Origin: Nocardioides albertanoniae
GTDB taxonomy: Bacteria; Actinomycetota; Actinomycetes; Propionibacteriales; Nocardioidaceae
DNA: 64,000 nt
Assembly (NCBI RefSeq): GCF_006716315.1
Contig: NZ_VFOV01000001.1
Location: 2,806,501-2,870,500, forward strand
Direction: 5' to 3'
Within the stretch, counting starts at the first letter, position 1. The number at the start of each line of letters is the position of its first letter. The position numbers and the translations under genes are program-made. The notes below the pieces were generated by a model. That model had not been told where the DNA came from, ran no database searches, and saw only the letters and a program-made list of their open reading frames with translations. Below, piece by piece: positions 1 through 12,365 of the stretch.

Positions 1-129
1 GCCCCTCCCGTGCCTGCTCCCCCGGCGCCGTCTCGCGGCACGTCTGCCAGCGGGGAATTCCTGCGGCCGTTCCGGTTTCCGCGCTGATCTGAGCGTCTTC
101 AAGTCTCAGGTTTGAGTTGAGGGTGAGGG

Positions 130-531
130 TCAGGTGGCCGACCAGCCGGACCACCGGGCGACGTCGATGACGATCACCGGGCCGCGTGGGCGCTGTTCGC
201 GGTAGTGGTGGTACTTCTCGACCAACGCATCGACGTCATGGCTCTCGTGCACTCTCGCCGTGCCGTCGGCACGTGCCCACCACAGCTGCGACCAGTCGTC
301 GTCATACTCGTCGACGAGCACCGACACCGCGGGGTTCGCCTCGATGTCGGCCAGACGCCGCAGCCGGGTCGTCGACTTCGGCTTGTGGTCCACCGCTGTG
401 ATCAGCTGGTCGCCCAGCACCGCGAACACGATCGGCACGATCCTCGGCACACCATCAGCCGAAGCCGTCGCCAGCCGGGCCACGCGGGCGGCAGCGAACC
501 GCTCCGCCGCCCATCTCTCGTCTCGCTGCAC
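130..531 (-). CDS. PPOX-class F420-dependent enzyme (Rv0121-like)
   Basis: A 133-residue protein of the pyridoxamine-5'-phosphate oxidase split-barrel fold. The N-terminus resembles the actinobacterial TIGR03668 / Rv0121 group: an RVARLATA strand, then GVPRIVPIVFA, a HKPKSTTRLRRLADI segment, and VSVLVDEYDDDWSQLWWARADG. Members of this group are thought to bind the deazaflavin F420 or flavin and reduce small molecules; the substrate is unknown. The length is normal for the family. The start is a GTG. The gene stands alone on the minus strand, divergent from the next plus-strand gene. The family call is firm; the specific activity is an inference. Confidence 0.8.
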   Translation of the reverse strand: MQRDERWAAERFAAARVARLATASADGVPRIVPIVFAVLGDQLITAVDHKPKSTTRLRRLADIEANPAVSVLVDEYDDDWSQLWWARADGTARVHESHDVDALVEKYHHYREQRPRGPVIVIDVARWSGWSAT

Positions 532-642
532 CCTTCGAGAGTAGGTGACCCCGGATCGACCCGCCGCACGTGCGGGCGACGCGGACCGGTGGATACGGTT
601 CCTCCATGGTGACGCAACCCTCTGCCCGGCGTCCGGTGACCT

Positions 643-1365
643 GTGCTGCCTGCTGAGGCCGAGCGTCTCCTGGACGACGAGCTGGTGGAGTGGTTGGCAG
701 ATCTGGTCGACCCGGCGCTGATCCGGGAGGAGTCATCGAGAGCGCAACGGGCGGGCCTCGCCGCCGCGGTCGTCCACAGAGTCGGGGTCAACGAGGCCTT
801 CGGGCTGCTGCACTTCCGCGACGGGCTGGAGCACAACCCGCTGCCGTTGCGCGACCCCGAGGGGTTGCGGCTGGTGCTCGTCACCAGCCGTGGCGACGAC
901 CTCGCCATCGACGACGTCGAGTTCGTCGACTGGAGCCGCGACGACGACTGCCAGCGGTGCCGCACCGCGCTGGAGAGCTGGGACCCGCCGGCGCTGGACC
1001 TGACCTCGTCGATCACCTCGGTCGGGGCCCTCCACATCGCCTACGACCATGCCGACCGAGCCGGGATGGCGCCCGATCAGGTGCTCGCCCGCCTCCGGCC
1101 GGCGGTCGCCCGTGCCAACGCCGAGCTCAGTTCCTGGGACGCCTCGACCGTCGGCGCCTACTGGTATCCCGCCACCCAGACCTGGGCTCACGTCATCCCG
1201 CTGACCCTCGACCCGGACCAGGCCCCGGTCGCAGGCGTGCTCACCCGCCACCCGGACGGCTACCACCTCGTCACGATCCTGACCCGGCGTACGGCATTCT
1301 GGAACATCGTCAGCGTCGGCCGGGTGCCTCCGTCGTGGCTCGATGGAGCGCAGATCGCTCCGTGA
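643..1365 (+). CDS. hypothetical protein
   Basis: A 240-residue cytoplasmic-looking protein that I do not recognise. It starts at a GTG and opens with an acidic helix-like stretch (EAERLLDDELVEWLADL). It contains one CQRC pair near residue 105 but no signal peptide or membrane segment. Codon use matches the neighbouring core genes, so it is likely real. It converges on metH and is separated from it by a 20-bp inverted repeat. A GTG at 685 is a possible later start. Confidence 0.55.
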   Translation: MLPAEAERLLDDELVEWLADLVDPALIREESSRAQRAGLAAAVVHRVGVNEAFGLLHFRDGLEHNPLPLRDPEGLRLVLVTSRGDDLAIDDVEFVDWSRDDDCQRCRTALESWDPPALDLTSSITSVGALHIAYDHADRAGMAPDQVLARLRPAVARANAELSSWDASTVGAYWYPATQTWAHVIPLTLDPDQAPVAGVLTRHPDGYHLVTILTRRTAFWNIVSVGRVPPSWLDGAQIAP

Positions 1366-1383
1366 GGCCGGTCCCTCCGTGAG

Positions 1384-1433
1384 CCGAACGAAAGTTCGTT
1401 CGGCCCGCGTGGACCGAACGAACTTTCGTTCGC
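1384..1433. terminator. two-way hairpin terminator between convergent genes
   Basis: Bases 1384-1403 and 1414-1433 are inverted repeats of each other, matching over 19 of 20 bases, with a 10-base spacer. Each arm is itself almost palindromic (CGAACGAA...TTCGTTCG). The structure lies between the stop of the 643-1365 gene and the stop of metH. It has no T tract, so terminator function is inferred from position and stem strength. Confidence 0.55.
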
Positions 1434-1442
1434 CGGGAAGGA

Positions 1443-5165
<3,723 letters not shown>

Positions 5166-5355
5166 TTCGATCTTCCTCTCCCTTGGCGGGCAGGTGTGGC
5201 GGGCATGGCTTGCCTGAACACGCTACGGCGTAGGTGTGCGGGCCGAGCCATCTCATTCCGAATCCTGACACCCTTGTCCGCCAGATGGGAATTGCCCAGG
5301 TGTACGCGGGGTGAACGACACCTTCGGGCTGGTCCGCATGACTAGGCTGGAGAGC

Positions 5356-6204
5356 GTGATCGAGATCGAAGAGACCCGCGACCTGGTCGATCCTGTGGTG
5401 ATCGCCGCGTTCGAGGGCTGGAACGACGCAGCTGATTCCGCGTCCGGCACGGTTGACCATCTGATGGAGGTCTGGGGCGCGCGGGTGGTGGCCGAGATCG
5501 ATCCCGAGGAGTTCTACGACTATCAGGTCAACCGACCCTACACCGGCACCGACGAGAACGGGTTCCGCAAGATCACCTGGCCCACCACTCAGGTCGCGGT
5601 CTGCTCGCCGCCCGACCTCGACCGAGACATCATCCTCGTACGCGGCATCGAGCCCAACATGCGCTGGAAACAGTTCGTGCGCGAGATCCTCGAGTGCGTC
5701 GACGAGCTCGGCGGCCAGCTCGTGGTCACCCTCGGCGCGCTGCTCGCCGACGCGCCGCACACGCGCCCCATCCCGGTCTCCGGCACCGCCACCGAGCCCG
5801 ACCTCGTCGACCGGCTCAAGCTCGACTCGCCCTCCTACGAGGGTCCGACCGGCATCGTCGGCATCGTGCAGGAGGCGTGCGTCGCCTCCGACATCCCGGC
5901 CGTCTCCTACTGGGCCGCTGTCCCCCACTACGTCGCCGCCCCGCCCTGCCCCAAGGCCACCCTGGCGATCATCAGCAAGCTCGAAGACCTGCTGCAGTGC
6001 TCCGTGCCCCTCGGCGACCTCCCCGAGGACTCCCGAGCCTGGGAGCGCGGCGTCAACGAGCTCGCCGAAGAGGACGAGGACGTCTCCGACTACGTACGCT
6101 CCCTCGAAGAGGCCCGCGACACCGCCGACCTCCCGGAGGCCAGCGGCGACGCCATCGCCCGCGAGTTCGAGCGCTACCTCAAGCGCCGCTCCGACGACTC
6201 CTGA
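5356..6204 (+). CDS. PAC2 family protein
   Basis: A member of the PAC2 (proteasome assembly chaperone 2) fold family that is conserved in actinobacteria. Typical segments are DPVVIAAFEGWNDAADSAS near the start, then VNRPYTG, GIEPNMRWKQF, LVVTLGALLADAPHTRPIPV and SYWAAVPHYVAAPPCPKA. The molecular role in actinobacteria is unknown; a chaperone-like role is inferred from the fold. I chose the GTG at 5356 because family members usually begin with a (M/V)IEIE stretch and a TAGGCT -10-like box lies just upstream. In-frame ATGs at 5311 and 5338 are longer alternatives. The gene is divergent from metH. Confidence 0.88.
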   Translation: MIEIEETRDLVDPVVIAAFEGWNDAADSASGTVDHLMEVWGARVVAEIDPEEFYDYQVNRPYTGTDENGFRKITWPTTQVAVCSPPDLDRDIILVRGIEPNMRWKQFVREILECVDELGGQLVVTLGALLADAPHTRPIPVSGTATEPDLVDRLKLDSPSYEGPTGIVGIVQEACVASDIPAVSYWAAVPHYVAAPPCPKATLAIISKLEDLLQCSVPLGDLPEDSRAWERGVNELAEEDEDVSDYVRSLEEARDTADLPEASGDAIAREFERYLKRRSDDS

Positions 6205-6216
6205 CCACCCCGGGGT

Positions 6217-6305
6217 CGAGAAGTCACCCCTGCAGGACGAGAGGTCACCCGGGTGCCCGCTCGACCTGCAGACGTGACCTTTCGGCCTGCAGGGGTGACT
6301 TCTCG
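6217..6305. repeat. nested inverted repeats, four-copy GTCACC/CTGCAG motif
   Basis: A perfect 20-bp inverted repeat pairs 6217-6236 with 6286-6305. Between the arms sit two further diverged copies of the same unit (around 6238-6256 and 6264-6284), so the motif occurs four times in alternating orientation. It fills the gap between the convergent PAC2 and mshC genes. It could be a two-way terminator or a small extragenic palindromic repeat cluster. Confidence 0.6.
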
Positions 6306-6306
6306 G

Positions 6307-7539
6307 CTAGAGCTTGATGCCCAGCGCGGCGTCGACGACGGCCGCGATCGACTCGCCGGCGAGGGGGTCGGAGGTCTCGGCGAGGCCGCCCTCGCCGAGC
6401 GTGGCGGCCACCCAGGCGTCGATGGCCTGGACGGCGCGCGGGGCGTCGAGGTCGTCGGCGAGGGCACCGAGGACGGTCTCGACGACGGGCGCGGCGGGGG
6501 CGCCGCGGCCGAGGGTGACGGCCTTGCGCCACGCGGCAAGCTTGTCGACGGCGTCGAAGAGCTTGGCGTCGGTCCATTCCCAGTCGTCGCGGTAGTGGTG
6601 GCCCAGCAGCACCAGCCGGATCGCCATCGGGTCGATCTCGGAGTTGCGCAGTGCGGAGACGAAGACCAGGTTGCCGCGTGACTTGGACATCTTGTGGCCG
6701 TCGTAGGCGACCATCCCGCCGTGGGTGTAGATGTCGGCGAACGACTTGCCGGCCGAGCGGGCGTGGGAGCCCGACATCTCGTGGTGCGGGAAGACGAGGT
6801 CGGAGCCGCCGGCCTGCACGGTGAAGCCGGCACCGAGGTGCTCGAGGGCGATCGCGGTGCACTCGACGTGCCAACCAGGACGCCCCGGGCCCCAGGGCGA
6901 GGGCCACGACGGCTCACCGGGACGCTCGGCGCGCCACAGCAGCGCGTCGAGCGGGTCCTTCTTGCCGCCACGGTCGGGGTCGCCGCCGCGCTCGCCGAAG
7001 ATGGCCAGCATCTCCTTGCGGTCCATGCGCGACTCGTCTCCGAAGGCGTCGTCGACGGCCACGGAGGCGTAGACGTCGTCGTCGACCTTGTAGGTCGCGC
7101 CGGCGGCCTCCAGCTCACCGATCAGAGAGACGACGAGCGGGATCGACTCGACCGCGCCGACGTAGTGCTGCGGCGAGATCACGCGCAGCGCCTCCATGTC
7201 CTGGCGGAAGAGCTCGGTCTCACGCTCGGCCAGCGCCTCCCACTCGATGCCGACCTTCTCGGCTCGCTCGAGCAGCGGGTCGTCGACGTCGGTGACGTTC
7301 TCGGTGAAGTCGACCTCGTAGCCGGCGTTGCGCCATGCCCGGTGGAGCAGGTCGAAGGCGACGTAGGTGTTCGCGTGGCCCATGTGGGTCGCGTCGTAGG
7401 GCGTGATGCCACACACGTAGAGCGAACGCCGCCCGGATCCTGCCGTGGAGACCACCGCGTCTCGCTGGTGGTCATAGAGCTCCACCTCGGGCCCTGGGAT
7501 CGACAGCTCTGGGACGTCGGGTGCAGACCATGCGCGCAT
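6307..7539 (-). CDS. mshC: mycothiol ligase: cysteine:glucosaminyl-inositol ligase
   Basis: A 410-residue MshC, which joins L-cysteine to GlcN-inositol using ATP, the third committed step of mycothiol synthesis. It is a class I aminoacyl-tRNA synthetase relative. The HIGH-like signature is THMGHAN near residue 55, within [15 protein letters not shown]. The KMSKS loop is present as HKMSKSRGN. Zinc and cysteine-binding residues C44, C-x-H (WHVECTAIA) and H (FPHHEM) are visible. Length and motifs distinguish it from cysteinyl-tRNA synthetase, whose C-terminal anticodon domain is absent. The ATG start and the neighbouring SCO1664-family gene on the same strand match the usual actinobacterial arrangement. 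Confidence 0.96.
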   Translation of the reverse strand: MRAWSAPDVPELSIPGPEVELYDHQRDAVVSTAGSGRRSLYVCGITPYDATHMGHANTYVAFDLLHRAWRNAGYEVDFTENVTDVDDPLLERAEKVGIEWEALAERETELFRQDMEALRVISPQHYVGAVESIPLVVSLIGELEAAGATYKVDDDVYASVAVDDAFGDESRMDRKEMLAIFGERGGDPDRGGKKDPLDALLWRAERPGEPSWPSPWGPGRPGWHVECTAIALEHLGAGFTVQAGGSDLVFPHHEMSGSHARSAGKSFADIYTHGGMVAYDGHKMSKSRGNLVFVSALRNSEIDPMAIRLVLLGHHYRDDWEWTDAKLFDAVDKLAAWRKAVTLGRGAPAAPVVETVLGALADDLDAPRAVQAIDAWVAATLGEGGLAETSDPLAGESIAAVVDAALGIKL

Positions 7540-7571
7540 GGGTGCAGCCTACTTGTCGCTGGTCGCGTGTC

Positions 7572-8354
7572 TCAGAAAGGCGGCCACGGGATGACATGGC
7601 GGTCGAACTCCGGCCGCGGGAAGACCCCCTCGGCGAGCAGCGCCTCGCAGCGCAGACCGAGCGCTTCGAAACCCGCACCCGAGACGTACGCCGCCAGCTC
7701 GCGCCCCAACGCACCGGAGAGCCCTTCGAGGATCGTCCGGATCCCGGCCAGCTCCTCCTCGGAGAACGCCAGCCCGTGCCAGCCCCACAAGATGGTGCGC
7801 AGCTTCGGCTCCTCGTGGAACGTCAGCCCGTGGTCGCAGCCGAACCTGTGCCCGCCGGCGACCGGAAGGATGTGGCCGCCCTTGCGGTCGGCGTTGTTGG
7901 TGATCGCGTCGAAGACCGCCATCCGCCGCAGCGCGGGCGTGTCCTCGTGGGCGAGGGAGACCTCCTGGTCGAGCGCGTCGTAGCCGTCGAAGACGTGCAT
8001 GAACCCGTCGGGCACCTCACCTGCCGGCACGATGGTCACTGGTTCGAGGCTCTCCTCGGAGGTGATCCAGCGCTGCACCATCCCGACTCCGTGCGGGCCA
8101 TCGCCGAGCCAGGTCTCGGGCACCACCGACCAGCCGAGTGCCTCGGAGACGAGATAGGAGGCGACCTCGCGGTTGGCCAGCGGGCCCTCGGGGAAGTCCC
8201 ACAGCGGCCGCTCCCCCGCGATCGGCTTGTAGACGACCTCGGTCTCGCCGACGGTGGCGAGGAAGGTCGCGTTCGAGGCCGTGGTCAGTCGCCCGACGAG
8301 CTCCATGGCACCGTCCTCGGCGCTGTGCCCGACCTCCGGTGCAGTCTCACCCAC
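7572..8354 (-). CDS. SCO1664-family protein (PI3/PI4-kinase-like fold)
   Basis: A 260-residue protein of the SCO1664 family found next to mshC and DUF3090 genes in many actinobacteria. Typical segments are LTTASNATFLATV, VVYKPIAGERPLWDFPEG with a probable ATP-binding lysine, AVFDAITNNADRKGGH and HRFGCDHGLTFH. The NNADRK and DHG patterns are the catalytic and metal-binding loops of the PI3/PI4-kinase-like fold. The substrate is unknown. The start is GTG. The stop of the upstream DUF3090 gene is only 4 bases away, which indicates co-transcription. Confidence 0.88.
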   Translation of the reverse strand: MGETAPEVGHSAEDGAMELVGRLTTASNATFLATVGETEVVYKPIAGERPLWDFPEGPLANREVASYLVSEALGWSVVPETWLGDGPHGVGMVQRWITSEESLEPVTIVPAGEVPDGFMHVFDGYDALDQEVSLAHEDTPALRRMAVFDAITNNADRKGGHILPVAGGHRFGCDHGLTFHEEPKLRTILWGWHGLAFSEEELAGIRTILEGLSGALGRELAAYVSGAGFEALGLRCEALLAEGVFPRPEFDRHVIPWPPF

Positions 8355-8358
8355 CGGC

Positions 8359-8964
8359 TCAGACCGGGTCGCGGCGCTTGAAGCCGTTGGCGCGCACGCA
8401 CAGGTGTCCCTCGGCGTCGATCGGGTTGCCGCAGAACGGGCAGTTGGGGCGTCCGGCGCCCAGCACGGCCTCGGCTCGCTTCACGAACGCACGGGCGCTG
8501 CCCGGCTCGATGCGCACCAGGAGCACCTCCTCGGGCTCCGGCTCATCCAGCTCGATCGCGGAGACGGCGTCCTCGTCGACCAGGTTGCCGGACTCGTCGA
8601 CCTCGGCGACGACCTCGGCCTCGCTGATCGGGAAGACCTCCAGCACGACCTTGTCCTCGTCGGGGTCCCAGGCCAGCGTCATCGTGCCGGCACGGAACTC
8701 CTCCTCGATCGGCTGCTCCAACGGCGCCTTGTCGTCAAGACCGTGCGGCGCGAGCGCGGGCACCACGGTGGGAGCCGACTTCATCACCTCGTCGAGGAGC
8801 TCGTCGAGCCGCTCGGCGAGCACGGTGACCTGCTGCTTCTCCAGAGCCACGGAGACGACGCGTGCACCCTGACGAGCCTGGAGGAAGAACGTACGCGCCC
8901 CGGGCTCGCCGACGGTGCCGACGACGAATCGTTCGGGCGGGTCGAAGGTGTGCATCAAGGGCAT
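8359..8964 (-). CDS. DUF3090 family protein with C-terminal zinc ribbon
   Basis: About 201 residues. It opens with the family signature FDPPERFVVGTVGEPG and continues FFLQARQGARVVSVALEKQQV. An acidic middle region follows. The C-terminus carries CPFCGNPI...HLC, a likely zinc ribbon. The biochemical role is not established. I placed the start at the ATG giving MPLMHTFDPPERF, which matches family proteins; a TTG six bases upstream is possible. The gene sits between the SCO1664-family gene and a histidine phosphatase on the same strand, the conserved order in actinobacteria. Confidence 0.92.
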   Translation of the reverse strand: MPLMHTFDPPERFVVGTVGEPGARTFFLQARQGARVVSVALEKQQVTVLAERLDELLDEVMKSAPTVVPALAPHGLDDKAPLEQPIEEEFRAGTMTLAWDPDEDKVVLEVFPISEAEVVAEVDESGNLVDEDAVSAIELDEPEPEEVLLVRIEPGSARAFVKRAEAVLGAGRPNCPFCGNPIDAEGHLCVRANGFKRRDPV

Positions 8965-8966
8965 GA

Positions 8967-9704
8967 TCAAACCTTATCCAGACCGTCCCCAGGACCCGAG
9001 CCACCGCCCACGACTGCGTCGTCGTTGCGGCGGCGAGACGACTTGCGGCCCTTCTTGGGAGCCAGCCACGACAGGTCGCCGGCGTGGGTGTTGGTCGAGA
9101 GCACCGAGGGCCGTCCCTCGCCGTAGCGGATCACCGAGATCGAGGCCGGGTCGACGTGGAGTCGCTGGAAGAGGTCGAGGTGCATGCCGAGCGCGTCGGC
9201 CAGGATCGCCTTGATCAGGTCGCCGTGGCTCACGCACAGCCAGACCGCCGAGTCACCATGAGCCGCCGTGACGGCAGCGTCGTGACGGCGTACGGCCTCG
9301 ACGCCTCGCGCCTGCATCGCCGCCATCGACTCACCGCCGGGGAAGGTCACCGCCGAGGGCTGGGTCTGCACGGTCTTCCAGAGCTTGCGGCGAGCCAGAG
9401 CGGAGATCTTCTCGCCCTGCCACTCGCCGTAGTCGCACTCCGCGAGACCGTCCTCGACGACCACCTTGGGGCCGTCGGCCACCTCGCCGGTGCGACCCTC
9501 GAGGATCGTGGACAGCGTCTGCTGGCAGCGCTCCATCGGGCTGGTCACGGCCAGCGCGAGCGGCACCGGAGCGATCCGCTCAGCGGCCGTGCGTGCCTGC
9601 TCGAGGCCGCGCTCGTCCAGCATCACCCCCGGCAGCCGGCCGGCCAGGGTGCCGGATGCGTTCGCCGTCGTACGGCCGTGTCTCACCAGGATCATCGTCG
9701 CCAC
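8967..9704 (-). CDS. histidine phosphatase family protein (MSMEG_4193-like phosphomutase)
   Basis: A phosphoglycerate-mutase-fold enzyme of about 245 residues. The catalytic histidine is in ILVRHGRTTANASG at the start, the second half-site is SPMERCQQT, the acid/base region is ECDYGEWQG, and the second histidine is in VSHGDLIKA. It matches the actinobacterial MSMEG_4193 group found with DUF3090. The substrate is unknown. I chose the GTG at 9704, ten residues into the open frame, because it places the RHG motif at the usual distance. It ends against the DUF3090 start. Confidence 0.88.
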   Translation of the reverse strand: MATMILVRHGRTTANASGTLAGRLPGVMLDERGLEQARTAAERIAPVPLALAVTSPMERCQQTLSTILEGRTGEVADGPKVVVEDGLAECDYGEWQGEKISALARRKLWKTVQTQPSAVTFPGGESMAAMQARGVEAVRRHDAAVTAAHGDSAVWLCVSHGDLIKAILADALGMHLDLFQRLHVDPASISVIRYGEGRPSVLSTNTHAGDLSWLAPKKGRKSSRRRNDDAVVGGGSGPGDGLDKV

Positions 9705-9768
9705 GATTGGCGACCCTATCCACCGCGTGGCCACGGATCACGTGGCCTCGATGTTCTAGCCTTGCGGG

Positions 9769-10749
9769 GTGATCGTCGACAGCGCCCTCTACCGCGGCGG
9801 CGCGCGTGCGGAGGTCGACTGCGCGCCCCACGACTACCCCACGCTTCGCGCCGGCGCGAAGCACGAGGGCGACTTCGTCTGGCTCGGCCTCTACCAACCC
9901 AGCCAGCACGAGCTCGAGGAGGTCGCCGCGGCCTTCGACCTGCACCCGCTCGCCGTCGAAGACGCCCTGACCGCCCACCAGCGACCGAAGCTGGAGCGCT
10001 ATGCCGGCGCGATGTTCCTGGTCGTGAAGACGCTGTGGTACGTCGATGCCGAAGACGCCGTCGAGACGGGCGAGGTCGCCTTCTTCATCGGCCCCGACCA
10101 CGTGATCACCGTCCGCCACGGGCGCGGCTCGAAGCTCGCGCCCGCTCGCGAGCTGCTCGAGAGCGGCGAGGAGCAGCTGCTCACCGAGGGCCCCTACTCC
10201 GCTGTCTACGCGGTCGTCGACTACATCGTCGACGGCTACGTCAACGTCATGGAAGGGCTCACCGAGGACGTCGACGAGGTCGAGACCTCCGTCTTCTCCG
10301 ACGAGCGCACGCAAGACTCCGCCCGCATCTACCGCCTGCGTCGCGAGCTCGCAGAGGTACGCCGCGCCGTGATGCCGCTGCGTGAGCCGGTGCGCCGCTT
10401 CGCCAACGGCGAGGACGGGATCGACCCCGACCTGCGCCCCTACTTCCGTGACGTGCTCGACCATCTCTCCTCGATCTCGGAGACGATCGAGAACCTCGAG
10501 TCGCTGCTGTCCTCGGCCTTCGAGGCCCACATGGCCCAGCTCTCGCTGCAGCAGAACGAAGACATGCGCAAGATCTCCGCCGGCGCCGCCCTGGTCGTGG
10601 TGCCGACCCTCATCGCCGGGGTCTACGGCATGAACTTCACCCACATGCCCGAGCTCGACTGGACCTTCGGCTACCCGTTCTCACTGCTGCTCATGGGCGT
10701 CGTCGTCGCAGGTCTGTGGGTCTTCTTCCGCAGGTCGGGCTGGCTCTGA
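9769..10749 (+). CDS. corA: CorA-family magnesium/divalent cation transporter
   Basis: A 326-residue CorA-type channel protein. The long acidic, helical cytoplasmic domain is followed by two C-terminal membrane segments. The first (AGAALVVVPTLIAGVYGMN) ends in the diagnostic YGMNF near residue 287, followed by the MPEL loop. The second membrane helix and a positively charged tail (FFRRSGWL) complete it. It forms pentameric channels that import Mg2+ and sometimes Co2+ or Ni2+. The start is GTG after a short leader, divergent from the phosphatase gene. Confidence 0.93.
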   Translation: MIVDSALYRGGARAEVDCAPHDYPTLRAGAKHEGDFVWLGLYQPSQHELEEVAAAFDLHPLAVEDALTAHQRPKLERYAGAMFLVVKTLWYVDAEDAVETGEVAFFIGPDHVITVRHGRGSKLAPARELLESGEEQLLTEGPYSAVYAVVDYIVDGYVNVMEGLTEDVDEVETSVFSDERTQDSARIYRLRRELAEVRRAVMPLREPVRRFANGEDGIDPDLRPYFRDVLDHLSSISETIENLESLLSSAFEAHMAQLSLQQNEDMRKISAGAALVVVPTLIAGVYGMNFTHMPELDWTFGYPFSLLLMGVVVAGLWVFFRRSGWL

Positions 10750-10802
10750 CCCGAGCACGACCGATCTGGCCTGCCTGACCGGTCAGTCAGTCCGGGCCGC
10801 GC

Positions 10803-11027
10803 CTATCCCTTGCGCCAGCGGCTGCGCGGCACATGCACGGTGGCGGCTTCGCGGGCGCACTCGCGAAGCTCGTGGGCGACGGCCCGGTAGACGGTCGCCC
10901 ACTGCTCGCCGGTGAGGCCGCCGACCTGGAGGTCGCTGCTTCTCGCGCTCGTGAAGACCTTGGCGTCTTCGACGTATTTCGCCGCTTTTGCTTCGAGCCA
11001 TGCCACCTGGCTCTGAGTCGTACTCAT
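10803..11027 (-). CDS. small hypothetical protein
   Basis: A 74-residue protein starting at an internal ATG (MSTTQSQVAWLEAKAAKYVEDAKVF). It is mainly helical with no membrane segment; the middle GGLTGEQWATVYRAVAHELRECAREA resembles small actinobacterial proteins of unknown function. The open frame extends upstream to 11084, but that extra 5' part overlaps the likely promoter and looks unlike coding sequence. It converges on corA. Confidence 0.5.
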   Translation of the reverse strand: MSTTQSQVAWLEAKAAKYVEDAKVFTSARSSDLQVGGLTGEQWATVYRAVAHELRECAREAATVHVPRSRWRKG

Positions 11028-11089
11028 CGCGGTCAGTATTTCATGTTTGCGCATGGTTGGGAGCCAAAACGCATGACATGACATCGACC

Positions 11090-12346
11090 TCAGTGCAAGA
11101 AGGTGAACAGCGGCGAGTCGGCCTCGATCCGCTCGATGACGAGGTCGCTGGCGCCCATCCGCTCGAGGAGGGCGCCGATCCCGTCGGCGGTGTCGAGGTC
11201 GATGCCGATCAGCGCCGGCCCGAGCTCGCGGTTGGACTTCTTGACGTACTCGAAGACGACGATGTCCTCACCGTCGGCCAGCACGTCGTCGAGGAAGCCG
11301 CGCAGCGCGCCGGGTGCCTGCGGGAACGAGACCAGGAAGTAGTGGCGCAGGCCCTGGTGGATCAGGGCGCGCTCGAGGATGTCGGAGTAGCGGGAGACGT
11401 CGTTGTTGCCGCCTGAGACGACCGTGCCGACCCGGGCCGCACCACGCAGGTCGATCTGCCCGAGCGCCGCCGCCGCGAGCGCGCCAGCAGGCTCCGCGAT
11501 GATCCCCTCGGTCTGGTAGAGCTCGAGCATCTCCACGCAGATCGCGCCGGTGGGCACCGCGACCAGCTCGTCGACGAGCTCGCTGACGATCGGGTAGGTC
11601 ACCGTGCCCGCGGTCGCGACGGCGGCACCGTCCACGAACGTGTCGAGCGCGTCGATCCGCACCGGGCCGCCGGCCTGGACCGCGGCCGCCATCGAGGCGG
11701 CACCAGCCGGCTCCACCCCGATGATCCGCGTCTGCGGCCAGACCTCGCGCACCCAGGTGGCCACTCCGGAGGCGAGGCCACCGCCGCCGATCGGCAGCAG
11801 CAGCACATCGAGGGGCTCCTCGCTCTGGGAGGTGAGCTCGTAGCCGACCGTGCCCTGCCCGGCGATCGTGCGCGGGTCGTCGAACGCCGAGACGTATCGG
11901 GCGCCGAGCCCGCGGCCGAGCTCGTAGGCGTAGGCCGAGGCCTCGTCGTAGGTCGAGCCGTGCAGGGTGAGCGTCACGTGCTCGCCGCCGAGGGCGACGA
12001 TCCGGTCGCGCTTCTGCTTGGGCGTGTTGGTCGGCACCACGATGTGACCGGGCACCCCGAGCCGGGCGCAGGAGATCGCGACACCCTGGGCGTGGTTGCC
12101 GGCCGAGGCGCACACGACGCCGCGCTCGAGCTCCTCAGGGCTCAGCGAGCTCATCAGGTTGAAGGCGCCACGCACCTTGTAGGAGCGGCCCAGCTGCAGG
12201 TCCTCCCGCTTGAGGAACACGTCGGCGGCGTATCTCTGCGAGAGCCTGACCGAGCGTTCGAGCGCCGTACGCGTGGCGATGGTGCGCGCGGCGGCTTCCT
12301 CGATGGCAGCGGGTGTTACGGCAGGCTTCGTCCCGGACTCAGACAC
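11090..12346 (-). CDS. ilvA: threonine ammonia-lyase (threonine dehydratase)
   Basis: A PLP enzyme of about 418 residues that deaminates L-threonine to 2-oxobutanoate, the first step toward isoleucine. The PLP lysine is in GRSYKVRGAFN, the phosphate-binding glycines in IGGGGLASG, and the SAGNHAQGVA loop is present. The C-terminal 80 residues (LRHYFLVSFPQAPGALRGFLDD) form a single ACT-like regulatory domain, which marks the medium form of the enzyme and implies allosteric control. I chose the GTG at 12346; the frame stays open to 12385, overlapping uppP. Confidence 0.93.
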   Translation of the reverse strand: MSESGTKPAVTPAAIEEAAARTIATRTALERSVRLSQRYAADVFLKREDLQLGRSYKVRGAFNLMSSLSPEELERGVVCASAGNHAQGVAISCARLGVPGHIVVPTNTPKQKRDRIVALGGEHVTLTLHGSTYDEASAYAYELGRGLGARYVSAFDDPRTIAGQGTVGYELTSQSEEPLDVLLLPIGGGGLASGVATWVREVWPQTRIIGVEPAGAASMAAAVQAGGPVRIDALDTFVDGAAVATAGTVTYPIVSELVDELVAVPTGAICVEMLELYQTEGIIAEPAGALAAAALGQIDLRGAARVGTVVSGGNNDVSRYSDILERALIHQGLRHYFLVSFPQAPGALRGFLDDVLADGEDIVVFEYVKKSNRELGPALIGIDLDTADGIGALLERMGASDLVIERIEADSPLFTFLH

Positions 12347-12365
12347 ATGAGTGAGTTTGGCACGC

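Noticed and set aside
5166..5355. Cobalamin or SAH riboswitch before metH
   Set aside because: I looked for a B12-box or SAH core in the leader and found no convincing match. A covariance search would be needed to exclude it.
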